From positions 3,088-67,087 of the forward strand of contig CALFTM010000048.1 in the NCBI GenBank assembly GCA_937916355.1: a stretch of 64,000 nucleotides of DNA. Reading direction: 5' to 3'. Below the pieces are notes generated by a model. It did not search any database and was not told the origin of the DNA. It worked only from the letters and a program-made list of their open reading frames with translations. Shown here in pieces: positions 18,051 through 27,514 of this stretch. This DNA comes from an uncultured Bacteroidales bacterium. GTDB taxonomy: Bacteria; Bacteroidota; Bacteroidia; Bacteroidales; Paludibacteraceae. Positions within the stretch are counted from its first letter, which is position 1, and each line of letters starts with the position of its first letter. The position numbers were made by a program, and so were the translations under genes.

Positions 18051-18755
18051 TTATTCGTCAACCTCTTCTACATAGTCTGCAACCTTGTTTAGGTAGTCGT
18101 TAAAAGATTTCTGGCTTCTAAATTCTTCAACGACATTTTCCATCAATGATTCTGCACAAACGAACTCCTCACTGACTATTTTCGACAAACAATAACTTTT
18201 TAATTTTAAATATTCCGCATAGGGGGAATCTGAATTGAATCCTCGCGGCACTCTTTTTAAAGAGTCTTCACAATCTAACTGATACCCCTTTTGCTTAGCA
18301 TTTTGAATCATTCCATCGAAAAATGCCCCATCATCTTCTATATCTTCTCTTACAATCTCCACCACTTTTTTGTCGTAACAATAGTTTCCTATCGCCAACA
18401 TGCATCCATCTGGATAACCTCCTCCGCCTTCTCCTTCTGGAGAAACATGAATGTAATAACCTGCCTTCCCCGACTTCTTACCTCCGGGACAAATGAAGAC
18501 TCCCATGTGGGTTTTGTAAGGAGACTTATCTGAAGAGAACCTTATGTCTCGATTGATTCGATAAGTACAATCTTTCAACTCCAAACCTGCGACAGAAGCA
18601 TCAAACTCCTGAACCTTTGCTATCAAACGCACAGCAAAATCGTTAAAATAGCTCCTAACCTCCTCGTACTCTGCACGATGAGCATGAAACCAAACGGTGT
18701 TGTTGTTTTCTCGAAGTTCTCGGAGGAATGCAAGCACTCGCTTCATACTGTTCAT
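18051..18755 (-). CDS. DUF2461 family protein
   Basis: A 234-residue cytoplasmic protein. Family marks are FLRELRENNNTVWFHAHR at the N-terminus, the YRINRDIRFSSDKSPYKTH segment, and the GYYIHVSPEG strand with GGGYP. Function is unknown. Translation most likely starts at ATG 18755, because GAAGGTGAT stands just ahead of it as a good ribosome binding site lying inside the 3' end of the DUF4270 gene. The stop of that gene is only four bases upstream, so the two are coupled. Confidence 0.88.
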   Translation of the reverse strand: MNSMKRVLAFLRELRENNNTVWFHAHRAEYEEVRSYFNDFAVRLIAKVQEFDASVAGLELKDCTYRINRDIRFSSDKSPYKTHMGVFICPGGKKSGKAGYYIHVSPEGEGGGGYPDGCMLAIGNYCYDKKVVEIVREDIEDDGAFFDGMIQNAKQKGYQLDCEDSLKRVPRGFNSDSPYAEYLKLKSYCLSKIVSEEFVCAESLMENVVEEFRSQKSFNDYLNKVADYVEEVDE

Positions 18756-18759
18756 TTTA

Positions 18760-20268
18760 TCACCTTCTTGTATAGACGAGATCGAGTCTCGGACGAAGTG
18801 CCTCATCTTCACACAAAGGATTATACAACAGCGTCGTCGTCATCCACAACTGCTGACGATAGTAATAGTTCCCATCTTCAGAAGATCGCAACACCGGCAC
18901 CAAAACCAAATCGTCCCCAAAGGTCTCTCCAACACCTTTAAACTTGTTCTGTAGAGGAGCGGTCACATTGAACGTGTAAGTGTTACCAGCAGTGTCCACA
19001 GATGCAACAAAGGAAGAAATTCCGTCGGGTTGCCTATTATTGTAAAAGAAGTCAAGCACCTTATCTTTTTCTATGAGCATCAAAAATGCACTCGCCTTCA
19101 CTTTACTATTCGCATCATCTTTTTTTCTGTGGAATATCAATTTCGCAGAATTGAACATAACACGCATAGAATCTTCACCAGTCGTCTTTAAAGAATCTCT
19201 CAAAGCATCGAAAGGAATCTCCACCGCCGTGTAAAGTCCTAACGGTGTATAAGTACAAGTATAATCTGACTCATTCAAGGAAGGAATTAATGAGGCCACC
19301 TCCTCCTGAGTAATTACATTCACTTGCTTTACAGACTTATTGGCGGATAAGAAAATGCTGGAAACCAAAGGGTTCAACTTCACTCCTTTATCAGTTGTCA
19401 CTTCCGATGCAAGCACTATCGTATCTCTACCCTCATAGGTGGTGTGAATCTGTGCATCATAATGATAGAAAACCTGTACACCCGCAACAGAGATCTGCAA
19501 AATAGAACCCTCGTTAAAAGAGTGGCTCACATAAAAACCTTTAAACAACTCCTCAAACTCTTTTTGGCTTGAAACAGAAGTACCCTCTTTGTATGCAGAT
19601 AAGATACGCTCTCCCAAATCATTTTTCAAAGGTATGGTAATTTTCCTTCGATTCTGCAACTGATAAGAGAGTCTTCCCAACTGAAGCGACTTATCACAAT
19701 AGTCTGCCACTTTGGTATTGGTACACAAACGTCCGTCAGGAAGAGAGTTGTTCAGCTCATATACCGTAATCGCCTGCAATGCAGTAGAATCACCGAAGAA
19801 GTTGTCGGTAAATTCCATATAAAAACGGGTAGAATCAACCACAACATCAGACGGAGAAGAGATTGACAATATATCTCCATAAGAAGGGTTGATGTCAGAA
19901 AGAAGCGTCTCCAAGATTCCTGTAGAAGCAGAAGAAGAAGAAACCACCGCCGTGTCTGGCACAACGACACCTCCGATTCTCGCATCCACATGAGTCAAAA
20001 ACTCCGCAGTCATTTCACCAAATCGACCATCACGATAACGGCCCAACAAAAAATAGGAGTATTTACTCAACACCGAATCAGCCAACACAGACTTTGAGTC
20101 CAACGAAACCATATTAGAATAGCTACGCAGAACATCCTCTTCGGGCTGAATGGACGAACCAACCCCTTCATCATCCTCACAAGAGGTCAAAAGAACTGAC
20201 GCGAGGGCTACAAAAAAACAACTAAAAAGTCCTAACAGACTTACAAAACCGCCTCTCTTATAATTCAT
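18760..20268 (-). CDS. DUF4270 lipoprotein
   Basis: A 502-residue outer-envelope lipoprotein with signal peptide and lipobox LLTSC (Cys near 30), followed by an acidic EDDEG stretch. The remainder is beta-rich and contains features of DUF4270, a Bacteroidota-only family: LGRYRDGRFGEMTAEF near the start and a final LDLVYT strand. Function is not established. Together with the starch-synthase-like gene and panC/panD this order recurs in Bacteroides genomes as I recall them. It is probably cotranscribed with the starch-synthase-like gene (74-base gap). Confidence 0.88.
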   Translation of the reverse strand: MNYKRGGFVSLLGLFSCFFVALASVLLTSCEDDEGVGSSIQPEEDVLRSYSNMVSLDSKSVLADSVLSKYSYFLLGRYRDGRFGEMTAEFLTHVDARIGGVVVPDTAVVSSSSASTGILETLLSDINPSYGDILSISSPSDVVVDSTRFYMEFTDNFFGDSTALQAITVYELNNSLPDGRLCTNTKVADYCDKSLQLGRLSYQLQNRRKITIPLKNDLGERILSAYKEGTSVSSQKEFEELFKGFYVSHSFNEGSILQISVAGVQVFYHYDAQIHTTYEGRDTIVLASEVTTDKGVKLNPLVSSIFLSANKSVKQVNVITQEEVASLIPSLNESDYTCTYTPLGLYTAVEIPFDALRDSLKTTGEDSMRVMFNSAKLIFHRKKDDANSKVKASAFLMLIEKDKVLDFFYNNRQPDGISSFVASVDTAGNTYTFNVTAPLQNKFKGVGETFGDDLVLVPVLRSSEDGNYYYRQQLWMTTTLLYNPLCEDEALRPRLDLVYTRR

Positions 20269-20342
20269 TTCTGAAACTTTTTTATCTTTTAATCAATAAG
20301 GAGAACGAAAGAGCATGACTTTTATTTCAAACCTTCCCTAAA

Positions 20343-21164
20343 TTATTTGTCATTTTCCAAAACCTTGTCATAAAATTCGTTATACGAATCGACAAAACCT
20401 TCCTTATCCGATACCGACAAATAAAGTTTTCCACTTCGTTGTACGAACTCCGACAAATTCGGATTAACATTCTCCGATGTCAATACAACTCCATCTGAAT
20501 ATCCTACTGCAAAACGAGTCAAATCCTCGAAAGAGACCTCCTTGTCGAGGATTCCCTCAAGAGAACTATCATCAACCCCTTCAATCTTCAACTTTCGTGC
20601 AAAAGAGGAACTGAATGGTCGCTTGAAATCATCTCCATATATGGAATAGACTATCTTAGAGTTTTTGAAAAATGGATCTGTATTGAATGCCTTTTTGATG
20701 TACAAAGGTGTCAATGCGGTCATCCAGCCGTGACAATGAATAATGTCTGGCGTCCAACGCAACTTTTTAACGGTCTCTAAAACACCTCTGACAAAAAATA
20801 TGCTGCGGTCTTCGTTATCATCAAATTCATTCCCCTCTTCATCCGCAACCGTATATTTCCGTGAGAACAAATCGTCATTGTCGATAAAGTAAACCTGCAT
20901 ACGAGCAGACTGAATGGAAGCAACCTTTATAATAAGGGGATGGTCGGTGTCATCAATTATCAAATTCATTCCCGACAAACGTATCACCTCATGCAACTGA
21001 TTGCGTCGCTCATTCACACAACCGAAACGCGGCATGAACGTTCTTATCTCACGACCCTTTTCCTGAATCGCCTGCGGAAGACTCCTACACATCAAAGAAA
21101 CCTCACTTTCGGGTAGATAAGGAGTAATCTCCTGTGTAATGTATAAAACTTTTACTGTATCCAT
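20343..21164 (-). CDS. Glycogen/starch synthase N-terminal-domain protein
   Basis: A 273-residue protein matching only the N-terminal half of GT5 glycogen synthases: VLYITQEITPYLPES (normally the ADP-glucose KxGG region), TFMPRFGCVNERR, and IIHCHGWMTALTPLYIK. The whole C-terminal GT-B domain is absent, and the KxGG loop reads PESEVS. It may therefore be non-catalytic or need a partner. The same short form sits beside panC in Bacteroides, so it is a conserved half-length protein and not a fresh truncation. It is divergent from panC. Confidence 0.82.
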   Translation of the reverse strand: MDTVKVLYITQEITPYLPESEVSLMCRSLPQAIQEKGREIRTFMPRFGCVNERRNQLHEVIRLSGMNLIIDDTDHPLIIKVASIQSARMQVYFIDNDDLFSRKYTVADEEGNEFDDNEDRSIFFVRGVLETVKKLRWTPDIIHCHGWMTALTPLYIKKAFNTDPFFKNSKIVYSIYGDDFKRPFSSSFARKLKIEGVDDSSLEGILDKEVSFEDLTRFAVGYSDGVVLTSENVNPNLSEFVQRSGKLYLSVSDKEGFVDSYNEFYDKVLENDK

Positions 21165-21182
21165 TCATTTACATTTTGCTTA

Positions 21183-21190
21183 CAAAGATA
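21183..21190 (-). promoter_or_regulatory. -7 promoter element for the GT5-like/DUF4270/DUF2461 unit
   Basis: Minus-strand TATCTTTG is a full match to TAnnTTTG, 18 bases before ATG 21164. Confidence 0.65.
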
Positions 21191-21381
21191 GCATTTTTCG
21201 AGCAATATGCCAAATTTTAATTTTTTTTCTTTATTGTGCTTTTGTCTCTCAAATATAATCGTTTCCTTTGCATAATGTTTCTAATTGGCGAACGATTCGG
21301 GTTTCACTCCCTTTCGTCCGACTTGAAACAAGTGTTTTTATCGAATAATTTTAATTGAATAATTCTGAAATATCATACGAC

Positions 21382-22224
21382 ATGAAAGTTTTTTCTAAAG
21401 TTTCAGACCTTCGCAAAGCATTGGAAGAATGCAGAAAAGAGGGCAAGAGCATCGGGTTAGTTCCTACTATGGGGGCTCTTCACAGTGGACACATCTCCTT
21501 GGTGGACAAATGTGTTAAAGAGAACGACGTGTGCGTTGTCAGTATTTTTGTCAACCCAACACAATTCAACAACGCAACGGATTTGGAAAAATACCCTCGT
21601 ACGGTGGAAGCCGATGTGAAATTATTGGAAAGTGCGAACTGCACCTTCGCCTTCACACCTACCGTAGAGGAGATCTATCCCACAGAAGACACCCGTGTAT
21701 TCGATTTTAGTCCGCTCGACCAAGTGATGGAAGGACCAGCACGTCCGGGACATTTCAATGGTGTCGGACAAATAGTGAGCAAACTTTTCGACATCGTCGA
21801 GCCTCAAAAAGCCTACTTCGGGGAGAAGGATTTCCAACAGTTGGCGATTATCCGAGAAATGGTGAGAAGATACTCCTACAATATCGAAATCATCGGCTGC
21901 CCTATCGTAAGGGAAGAGAGCGGATTGGCTCTCAGCAGCAGGAACGCACGTCTTTCTGAAAACGAGAAAATAAGTGCGGTGAAAATTTCTCAAGCACTGT
22001 TCCAAAGTGTAAAAATGCAAAAGACCCACTCTCTTCAGGAGGTTAAGCAATGGGTCATCGACACCATCAACGAAGACCCTATCCTTGAAGTGGAATATTA
22101 CGAAATCGTAAATTCTCAAACGCTTCAAAGTGTCGAAGAGTGGGCAGATGCTGAGGGTATCACTGGCTGCATCACTGTCTACTGCGGTGAAGTAAGACTG
22201 ATAGACAACATTCAATATAAATAA
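21382..22224 (+). CDS. panC: Pantothenate synthetase
   Basis: A 280-residue enzyme joining pantoate and beta-alanine with ATP in pantothenate (vitamin B5) synthesis. The nucleotide-binding motif PTMGALHSGH occupies residues 28-37. FVNPTQF, FGEKDFQQL and LSSRNARL follow in the expected order. A TTG nine codons upstream gives an atypical N-terminus, so ATG 21382 is chosen. panD follows after 33 bases and supplies the beta-alanine. An imperfect promoter box TTCCTTTG lies about 110 bases upstream. Confidence 0.96.
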   Translation: MKVFSKVSDLRKALEECRKEGKSIGLVPTMGALHSGHISLVDKCVKENDVCVVSIFVNPTQFNNATDLEKYPRTVEADVKLLESANCTFAFTPTVEEIYPTEDTRVFDFSPLDQVMEGPARPGHFNGVGQIVSKLFDIVEPQKAYFGEKDFQQLAIIREMVRRYSYNIEIIGCPIVREESGLALSSRNARLSENEKISAVKISQALFQSVKMQKTHSLQEVKQWVIDTINEDPILEVEYYEIVNSQTLQSVEEWADAEGITGCITVYCGEVRLIDNIQYK

Positions 22225-22257
22225 AGAAATCTTTTCACAAAAAAACAATTCATAAAA

Positions 22258-22611
22258 ATGCAAGTTGAAATTTTAAAATCTAAAATTCACAGAGTTACTG
22301 TCACAGAAGCAGATTTGGAGTATATCGGAAGCATCACCATCGACGAGGAATTGATGGAAGCCGCAAACATTCTTCAAAACGAAAAGGTTCAAGTTGTAAA
22401 CAACAACAACGGGGAGAGACTCATCACATACGCCATAAAGGGAGAAAGGGGTTCTGGCATCATCTGCCTTAATGGCGCAGCTGCAAGAAAAGCTTCTAAG
22501 GGGGACGTGGTCATCATCATGTCCTTTGCGATGATGGACTATGAGGAGGCGAAGAATTTCAAACCGACAGTCATCTTCCCAGACACACAAACGAACAAAC
22601 TAATAGACTAA
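22258..22611 (+). CDS. panD: Aspartate 1-decarboxylase precursor
   Basis: A 117-residue proenzyme making beta-alanine from aspartate. The self-processing site is Gly24-Ser25 in EYIGSITID; Ser25 becomes the pyruvoyl cofactor. The usual later motifs are present (ITYAIKGERGSG, NGAAARK, GDVVIIMSF). Length and order match the E. coli enzyme. It is cotranscribed with panC. Confidence 0.96.
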   Translation: MQVEILKSKIHRVTVTEADLEYIGSITIDEELMEAANILQNEKVQVVNNNNGERLITYAIKGERGSGIICLNGAAARKASKGDVVIIMSFAMMDYEEAKNFKPTVIFPDTQTNKLID

Positions 22612-22683
22612 CATCCGTCAGTTGCCGCCCCCAGACTCCGACAGTTAGTGAGTTTTGGGGACAAACTGCCGATTTTGTCATTA

Positions 22684-22694
22684 GGGAAGTTCCC
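22684..22694. other. Short palindrome in the panD-DUF2238 spacer
   Basis: GGGAAGTTCCC is a perfect 5-bp-arm palindrome within the 126-base spacer. It has no T tract, so it is not a terminator; an operator role is speculative. Confidence 0.2.
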
Positions 22695-22737
22695 AAAGAA
22701 CCTCGACAAATTTAAGGAGAACATAATCTAAAAAAGA

Positions 22738-23385
22738 ATGAATTGGCTTGAACAAATAAAAAAAAGAAAATCTTTATATGCTTACATGTTGCTGTTTTGG
22801 CTTTGTACCATGACAGCCTTTATAGCAAAGGACATTTCGGTGTGGATCATGGAACTTCTTCCTGCCTATCTGGGGTTTCTTGCCATTTTTATTCTATTGG
22901 ATAAGAAGGTCAGGTTCTCCCTCTTATTAAATATTATCTTCGCATTAGAAATCATCGTGCTTACCATCGGTGGCATATTCACCTACGCAGAAGTCCCTTT
23001 TTTCAACGCCTCGGATTGGCTTGGGCAAACCTTCGGCTGGGAGCGAAACAACTATGATAAATTAGGGCATTTCATGCAGGGCGTAACCCCCTACATGGCA
23101 TGCAAAGAGTTGTTGATAAAAAAGAAGATGGTAAAGAGAAGCACCCTCCAAGTCTTTTTGTGCATCAGCGTCGCAATGTGCATCAGTGCGGTTTACGAAC
23201 TATTCGAATATTTGACGATGATAATCTCAAGTGATTTCGCGGAAAGCTTTGTTGCGTCCCAAGGAGACCCCTTCGACACTCAAAAAGATATGCTTTTTGC
23301 ACTGCTTGGAGCACTATTCGCTGCTTGTGCCTCTGTAGGACATCGCTACAAAGAAGAGTTGAATGACCCGACCTTCGATGAGTAA
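22738..23385 (+). CDS. DUF2238 (YjdF-like) inner-membrane protein
   Basis: A 215-residue membrane protein with about six hydrophobic segments. Conserved family patches are YDKLGHFMQGVTPYMA, AVYELFEYLTM and GDPFDTQKDMLFALLGA. These carry His, Glu and Asp in or near membrane segments. Function is unknown. A TTTAAGGAG box 13 bases before the ATG could serve as a ribosome binding site. No promoter is evident, so it may be read from the panC transcript. Confidence 0.85.
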   Translation: MNWLEQIKKRKSLYAYMLLFWLCTMTAFIAKDISVWIMELLPAYLGFLAIFILLDKKVRFSLLLNIIFALEIIVLTIGGIFTYAEVPFFNASDWLGQTFGWERNNYDKLGHFMQGVTPYMACKELLIKKKMVKRSTLQVFLCISVAMCISAVYELFEYLTMIISSDFAESFVASQGDPFDTQKDMLFALLGALFAACASVGHRYKEELNDPTFDE

Positions 23386-23439
23386 GTGTGGTTTCACCAG
23401 TAAAATAAGGTCTCTGTTCTTTTTTTCTACTTTTTTTTG

Positions 23440-23447
23440 TAATTTTG
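23440..23447 (+). promoter_or_regulatory. -7 promoter element abutting the porin start
   Basis: TAATTTTG matches TAnnTTTG and ends only seven bases before ATG 23455. Transcription would start at or beside the start codon, giving an almost leaderless message. Confidence 0.5.
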
Positions 23448-23454
23448 CCGCTCG

Positions 23455-25584
23455 ATGAAAAGTTGGTTATGCATAATATTATCGTTGCTTTTTTCCTTAC
23501 CCTTAATGGCAAGGAGGAGGGATAGTGTCGTAACTATTACCAATGGAGATTCTCTCCCTATCGTTTCTACAGACACGCCCCAAGACTCCTTCAAAGCAAC
23601 CAAGAGAAAGTCTGCACCCAAACCTAAAAACAACATTTATTCATGGAATTACAAGGGGCATTTAGCAACAAAACAGAACGCGGGAATCGACACTTCGATG
23701 AATGAGTTCTATGTAAATCACCCAGCCCTAAAAAAGACCATCGCCATCCAATCATTAGGAAACTTGGGTTCTCCTACGCAATCTGCCATCTTTGCAGACA
23801 GAATCAACAAAACCGACTTCATTTTTTTTCAACCCTACCAAATATACTACAGACCAACGGACGAAATCCTTTATTTCAACACAAAACGTCCGTTTTCCTA
23901 CGTCAACTATTATAGTGGTGGAACGAGTAACCGAGACAACAGAAGACTGAATGGAGTTTTCACTGTTAACGCGAACAAAAAGCTAAACTTCGGAATGTAT
24001 GGAGATTGGACCAAAGCTTATGGGGCATACCCGTCTCTTTCTACCAAAAATTACAATGCAGGTTTTTTCACCAGTTACGACGGTTTTCATAGTCAGTTTG
24101 GGGCTGCCATCTCTTTCAATGGATACGAAAGTTATGAGAATGGAGGGTTCATGTCCGACAAAGTTATCACTGACCCCAAGAACACGGGTGACATGGATCC
24201 GCAAACTATGCAAGTGTACTTTACTGACAATGTATGGACGAAAGTCCGCAACTGGAACGCTTCGTTTAATTACCGTTATAACATCGGAATAGAAAAGGAG
24301 GTGCAGGTAACAAAAGACTCCACAGCACTGGAACTGATACCGGTCACGTCATTTATCTACACCTTCAACTCAGAGAGTGATTGGAGAAGGCTCTACGAAA
24401 GGAGCATTCCAAAAGGGGGTGGGATAGACAGTTTCTTCCGTTCTTACAACCGAAGCGACTCAGTTCATTTCAACCCGGTCTCCACGACCGACTCTTCACG
24501 CTACTGGCAAATGAAGCACACTTTAGGCATTTCTTTAAACGAGGAGTTTAACACGCTGATGAAGTTCGGCTTCTCCGCCTATTTTGTTGCAAAAACAAAA
24601 AAATACACCTATCTCGATGAGCATAGGAGCATCAACTCAGGAGAGGTTACACCTCACAACGACTCTTTAGGCTATACAATCAATCCGATATACAGCACAA
24701 CCTATAGAAACAAATTGGGAGTTGGTGCGATCTTGTCCAAAAACCAAGGTGAGGCCATCACCTATAAACTTTATGGTGAATACTATTTCTTAGACGAAAA
24801 GAAAACCGCAAGCTCATTAGAGTTAGGTGCACAGTTGAATAGCAAGGCTCAATGGGGAAAACAACCCGTTGAAATCGGAGCTAACGCAAAATTTGAACGC
24901 TACTGTCCTGATTTTTTTGAGGAGTACTACTACTCCAACCACATAAAGTGGGACAAGAATTTTGAGAACAAACAAGACTTGATCATCAATGGGCATCTCA
25001 ACCTCCCCTCTTTTGCTTTCTACGATGGATTAGGACTAAGCATCTCTGCGGACTTCAGGAATTTGCACAACTACGTATATTGGAACAGAATCGCCGAACC
25101 AGAACAGTACACGAACAACCTGCAAATCCTCACACTCTCTCTGAAAGAAAATGCAAGGATTTGGAGAATACATTGGGACAACGAACTGACATTCCAACAA
25201 AGTAGCAACCAAGATGTGCTTCCTTTGCCTAAGTTATGCTGGTATTCAACAGCCTACATGAAATTTGAAAAACTTTTCAAGCTTCTGAACCTACAGTTCG
25301 GTGTGGATATGCGATGGAACTCCAGTTACCATGCGCCTCATTACATGCCAGCCACGGGACAATTTTTCGTGCAAGACCCAGAAAGTAAAGATTATATTGA
25401 ATATGGAGACTATCTCCACATGAATGCATACATCAACATTCAACTTAAAAATCTGAGATTCTATGTTCTCTACAACCACTTCAACTCGCTATGGGCAAGA
25501 AAATACAACTATCTATACACGAGAGGTTATGCGATGGATCCAGATTATGTCAAATTCGGACTTAGCGTAACGTTAGGAGACTAA
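23455..25584 (+). CDS. Putative outer-membrane porin (Porin_10 family)
   Basis: A 709-residue protein with a signal peptide (MKSWLCIILSLLFSLPLMA). Next comes a low-complexity, Ser/Lys-rich linker, then a beta-barrel. Family features include NKTDFIFFQPYQIYY, FNTKRPFSYVNYYSGGT and the closing strand KFGLSVTLGD. Many aromatic girdle residues and alternating hydrophobic strands support a barrel of sixteen or more strands. Such proteins are abundant in Bacteroidota; the solute is unknown. It is a single gene with its own promoter. Confidence 0.86.
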   Translation: MKSWLCIILSLLFSLPLMARRRDSVVTITNGDSLPIVSTDTPQDSFKATKRKSAPKPKNNIYSWNYKGHLATKQNAGIDTSMNEFYVNHPALKKTIAIQSLGNLGSPTQSAIFADRINKTDFIFFQPYQIYYRPTDEILYFNTKRPFSYVNYYSGGTSNRDNRRLNGVFTVNANKKLNFGMYGDWTKAYGAYPSLSTKNYNAGFFTSYDGFHSQFGAAISFNGYESYENGGFMSDKVITDPKNTGDMDPQTMQVYFTDNVWTKVRNWNASFNYRYNIGIEKEVQVTKDSTALELIPVTSFIYTFNSESDWRRLYERSIPKGGGIDSFFRSYNRSDSVHFNPVSTTDSSRYWQMKHTLGISLNEEFNTLMKFGFSAYFVAKTKKYTYLDEHRSINSGEVTPHNDSLGYTINPIYSTTYRNKLGVGAILSKNQGEAITYKLYGEYYFLDEKKTASSLELGAQLNSKAQWGKQPVEIGANAKFERYCPDFFEEYYYSNHIKWDKNFENKQDLIINGHLNLPSFAFYDGLGLSISADFRNLHNYVYWNRIAEPEQYTNNLQILTLSLKENARIWRIHWDNELTFQQSSNQDVLPLPKLCWYSTAYMKFEKLFKLLNLQFGVDMRWNSSYHAPHYMPATGQFFVQDPESKDYIEYGDYLHMNAYINIQLKNLRFYVLYNHFNSLWARKYNYLYTRGYAMDPDYVKFGLSVTLGD

Positions 25585-25671
25585 GTGCATCAGAACTCTT
25601 TTAATCAAAAAAATTTTACATTCATGGGACATTTTGTTTATCCCTAATAATATTTTTTAATGCAGATTCAT

Positions 25672-25679
25672 TATCTTTG
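25672..25679 (+). promoter_or_regulatory. -7 promoter element for rsmA-corA-obgE
   Basis: TATCTTTG is a full match to TAnnTTTG, 40 bases before ATG 25720. Confidence 0.65.
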
Positions 25680-25719
25680 CGAACAAAATAGAGGTTAAAA
25701 TTTAATACGAATATGGAAG

Positions 25720-26508
25720 ATGGTTGTTACGCCCAAAAAATTTTTAGGGCAGCATTTTTTGAAGGATCTAAATATTGCCCAAAACATCGCAGATAGTTTG
25801 AAAATCACCGAGCCAACGAATGTATTAGAAGTTGGTCCGGGCATGGGTGTTTTAACTCAATTCCTTCTTAAAAATCCGAAAATCAACTTAAAGGTCGTAG
25901 AATTAGACAGAGAGTCAGTCGACTACCTCAACCAGCACTTTGAAGCCCTGCATGGAAGAATCATCGCAGAGGATTTTTTGAAACTCGACCTCTCAAATTT
26001 CTTTGAAGATGAACCTTTCTACGTAATCGGCAACTATCCATATAACATTTCCAGTCAAATATTCTTCAAGGTTTTAGAACATCGAGACAAAATCCCGATA
26101 TGCTCTGGCATGATCCAAAAGGAGGTGGCGGAAAGAATTGCTGCTGCACCCAACTGCAAAGCTTACGGGATTCTCAGTGTACTACTTCAAGCCTTTTACG
26201 ATATTGAATACCTATTCACGGTACACGAGCATGTTTTCGACCCGCCTCCGAAAGTGAAGTCTGCTGTAATCCGTATGAAAAGAAACGGAGTAAAGCGTCT
26301 GGATTGCGATGAAGCCCTATTCATCAAAGTAGTCAAAACCGCCTTCAATCAGAGACGCAAAATGCTGCGAAACTCCCTCTCGCTTTTAGTTCCAAAGGAT
26401 TCTGCACTGATGTCAGAACCCGTTGCGACCAAACGACCTGAGCAGTTGAGCGTGCAAGACTTCATCTCACTGACAAACCGAGTACAAGAGGAATTACAAA
26501 AAAGTTAA
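25720..26508 (+). CDS. rsmA: 16S rRNA A1518/A1519 dimethyltransferase
   Basis: A 262-residue S-adenosylmethionine-dependent enzyme that dimethylates two adjacent adenines near the 3' end of 16S rRNA during 30S maturation. Motifs are KKFLGQHFLKD at the N-terminus, the SAM-binding VLEVGPGMGVLT, and the catalytic GNYPYNISSQ. The C-terminal helical domain with FNQRRKMLRNSL is intact. ATG 25720 gives the standard start; an earlier ATG at 25713 is in another frame. corA begins three bases after the stop. Confidence 0.96.
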   Translation: MVVTPKKFLGQHFLKDLNIAQNIADSLKITEPTNVLEVGPGMGVLTQFLLKNPKINLKVVELDRESVDYLNQHFEALHGRIIAEDFLKLDLSNFFEDEPFYVIGNYPYNISSQIFFKVLEHRDKIPICSGMIQKEVAERIAAAPNCKAYGILSVLLQAFYDIEYLFTVHEHVFDPPPKVKSAVIRMKRNGVKRLDCDEALFIKVVKTAFNQRRKMLRNSLSLLVPKDSALMSEPVATKRPEQLSVQDFISLTNRVQEELQKS

Positions 26509-26511
26509 AAC

Positions 26512-27474
26512 ATGCAACCAAATATTCAACAAGTCAGGCTGTTCTACTTCGACAACAACCGACTAAAAATAGCAAAGGACATTGAAATCCTCAGGGAAGT
26601 GCCTCTTAGCAATTTCGTGTGGATTGACCTTAATGATGTTGCTCCGGAAACCGAGTCCGAATTGGAGCAATTCCTTAAAATTTACATTCAAGAGGAGGAG
26701 GAAATCGAAGAGATTGAGATGTCTTCTCGTTACATAGAGACAGCAGACACGATGGTCGCAAACTCCAATTTCCTTTTGGACACCTATGACAAAGAGCCAG
26801 TCTCTTTCATTTTAAAAAACAACATCTTGGTTTCTGTTCGAGACAATTCCAATTTGAAGTCTTTTAACGAAACTGTTAAAAAGATGTTCGCAAGCCCCCG
26901 CAACTATCCTACAGGATACCACATTTTCGTGGCACTATTGGAGACTCGTGTGGAATATGATGCGGATATGATCGAGGAGGCAAACTCTTCTATCACCAAA
27001 CTTAGTAAAACCCTGACGATGGCAGAGGATGTGGACGAAGACATCCTTTTGGAAATCAAAAACATGCAGGAACGCATCATGCACCTAAGGGAAAACATCA
27101 TCGACAAACAACGTGTGGTGACCAACGTATTGAAAAGCGTTCTCATGCCGGAAGAGTTGAAACCAAGACTGAACATGGTCATCAAAGACATCAACTCTCT
27201 AATCGAACACACCAAATTCGGGTTCGACCGTCTTGACTATCTCCAAGATACGTTCCTCGGTCTCGTAAACATTGAGCAGAATAAGATCATCAAAATGTTT
27301 ACCCTCGTGTCCGTAATATTCCTACCGCCAACCCTCATCGCAAGTATATACGGAATGAATTTCGACTTCATACCCGAACTGCATTGGAAGTATGGATATG
27401 CGTTTTCATTGGGACTGATGGTCATTGCTTCTGGTGTCACTCTTCTATATTTTAAAAAGAAAAACTGGTTTTAG
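26512..27474 (+). CDS. corA: CorA-family magnesium/cobalt channel
   Basis: A 320-residue protein with a large cytoplasmic N-terminal domain, a long charged helix and two C-terminal membrane segments. The pore signature YGMNF closes the first of these, followed by the periplasmic loop DFIPELHWKYGY. It is a pentameric divalent-cation channel in the inner membrane. It sits between rsmA and obgE in one transcription unit, where magnesium supply, ribosome maturation and GTPase action may be linked; that link is inference. Confidence 0.93.
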   Translation: MQPNIQQVRLFYFDNNRLKIAKDIEILREVPLSNFVWIDLNDVAPETESELEQFLKIYIQEEEEIEEIEMSSRYIETADTMVANSNFLLDTYDKEPVSFILKNNILVSVRDNSNLKSFNETVKKMFASPRNYPTGYHIFVALLETRVEYDADMIEEANSSITKLSKTLTMAEDVDEDILLEIKNMQERIMHLRENIIDKQRVVTNVLKSVLMPEELKPRLNMVIKDINSLIEHTKFGFDRLDYLQDTFLGLVNIEQNKIIKMFTLVSVIFLPPTLIASIYGMNFDFIPELHWKYGYAFSLGLMVIASGVTLLYFKKKNWF

Positions 27475-27514
27475 AACTATTGAATTTCCTTAAAAACATC
27501 AACTCATACCCATT

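Noticed and set aside
21622..22263. 213-codon minus-strand frame
   Set aside because: It lies entirely opposite panC, a certain gene, and has no recognisable features.
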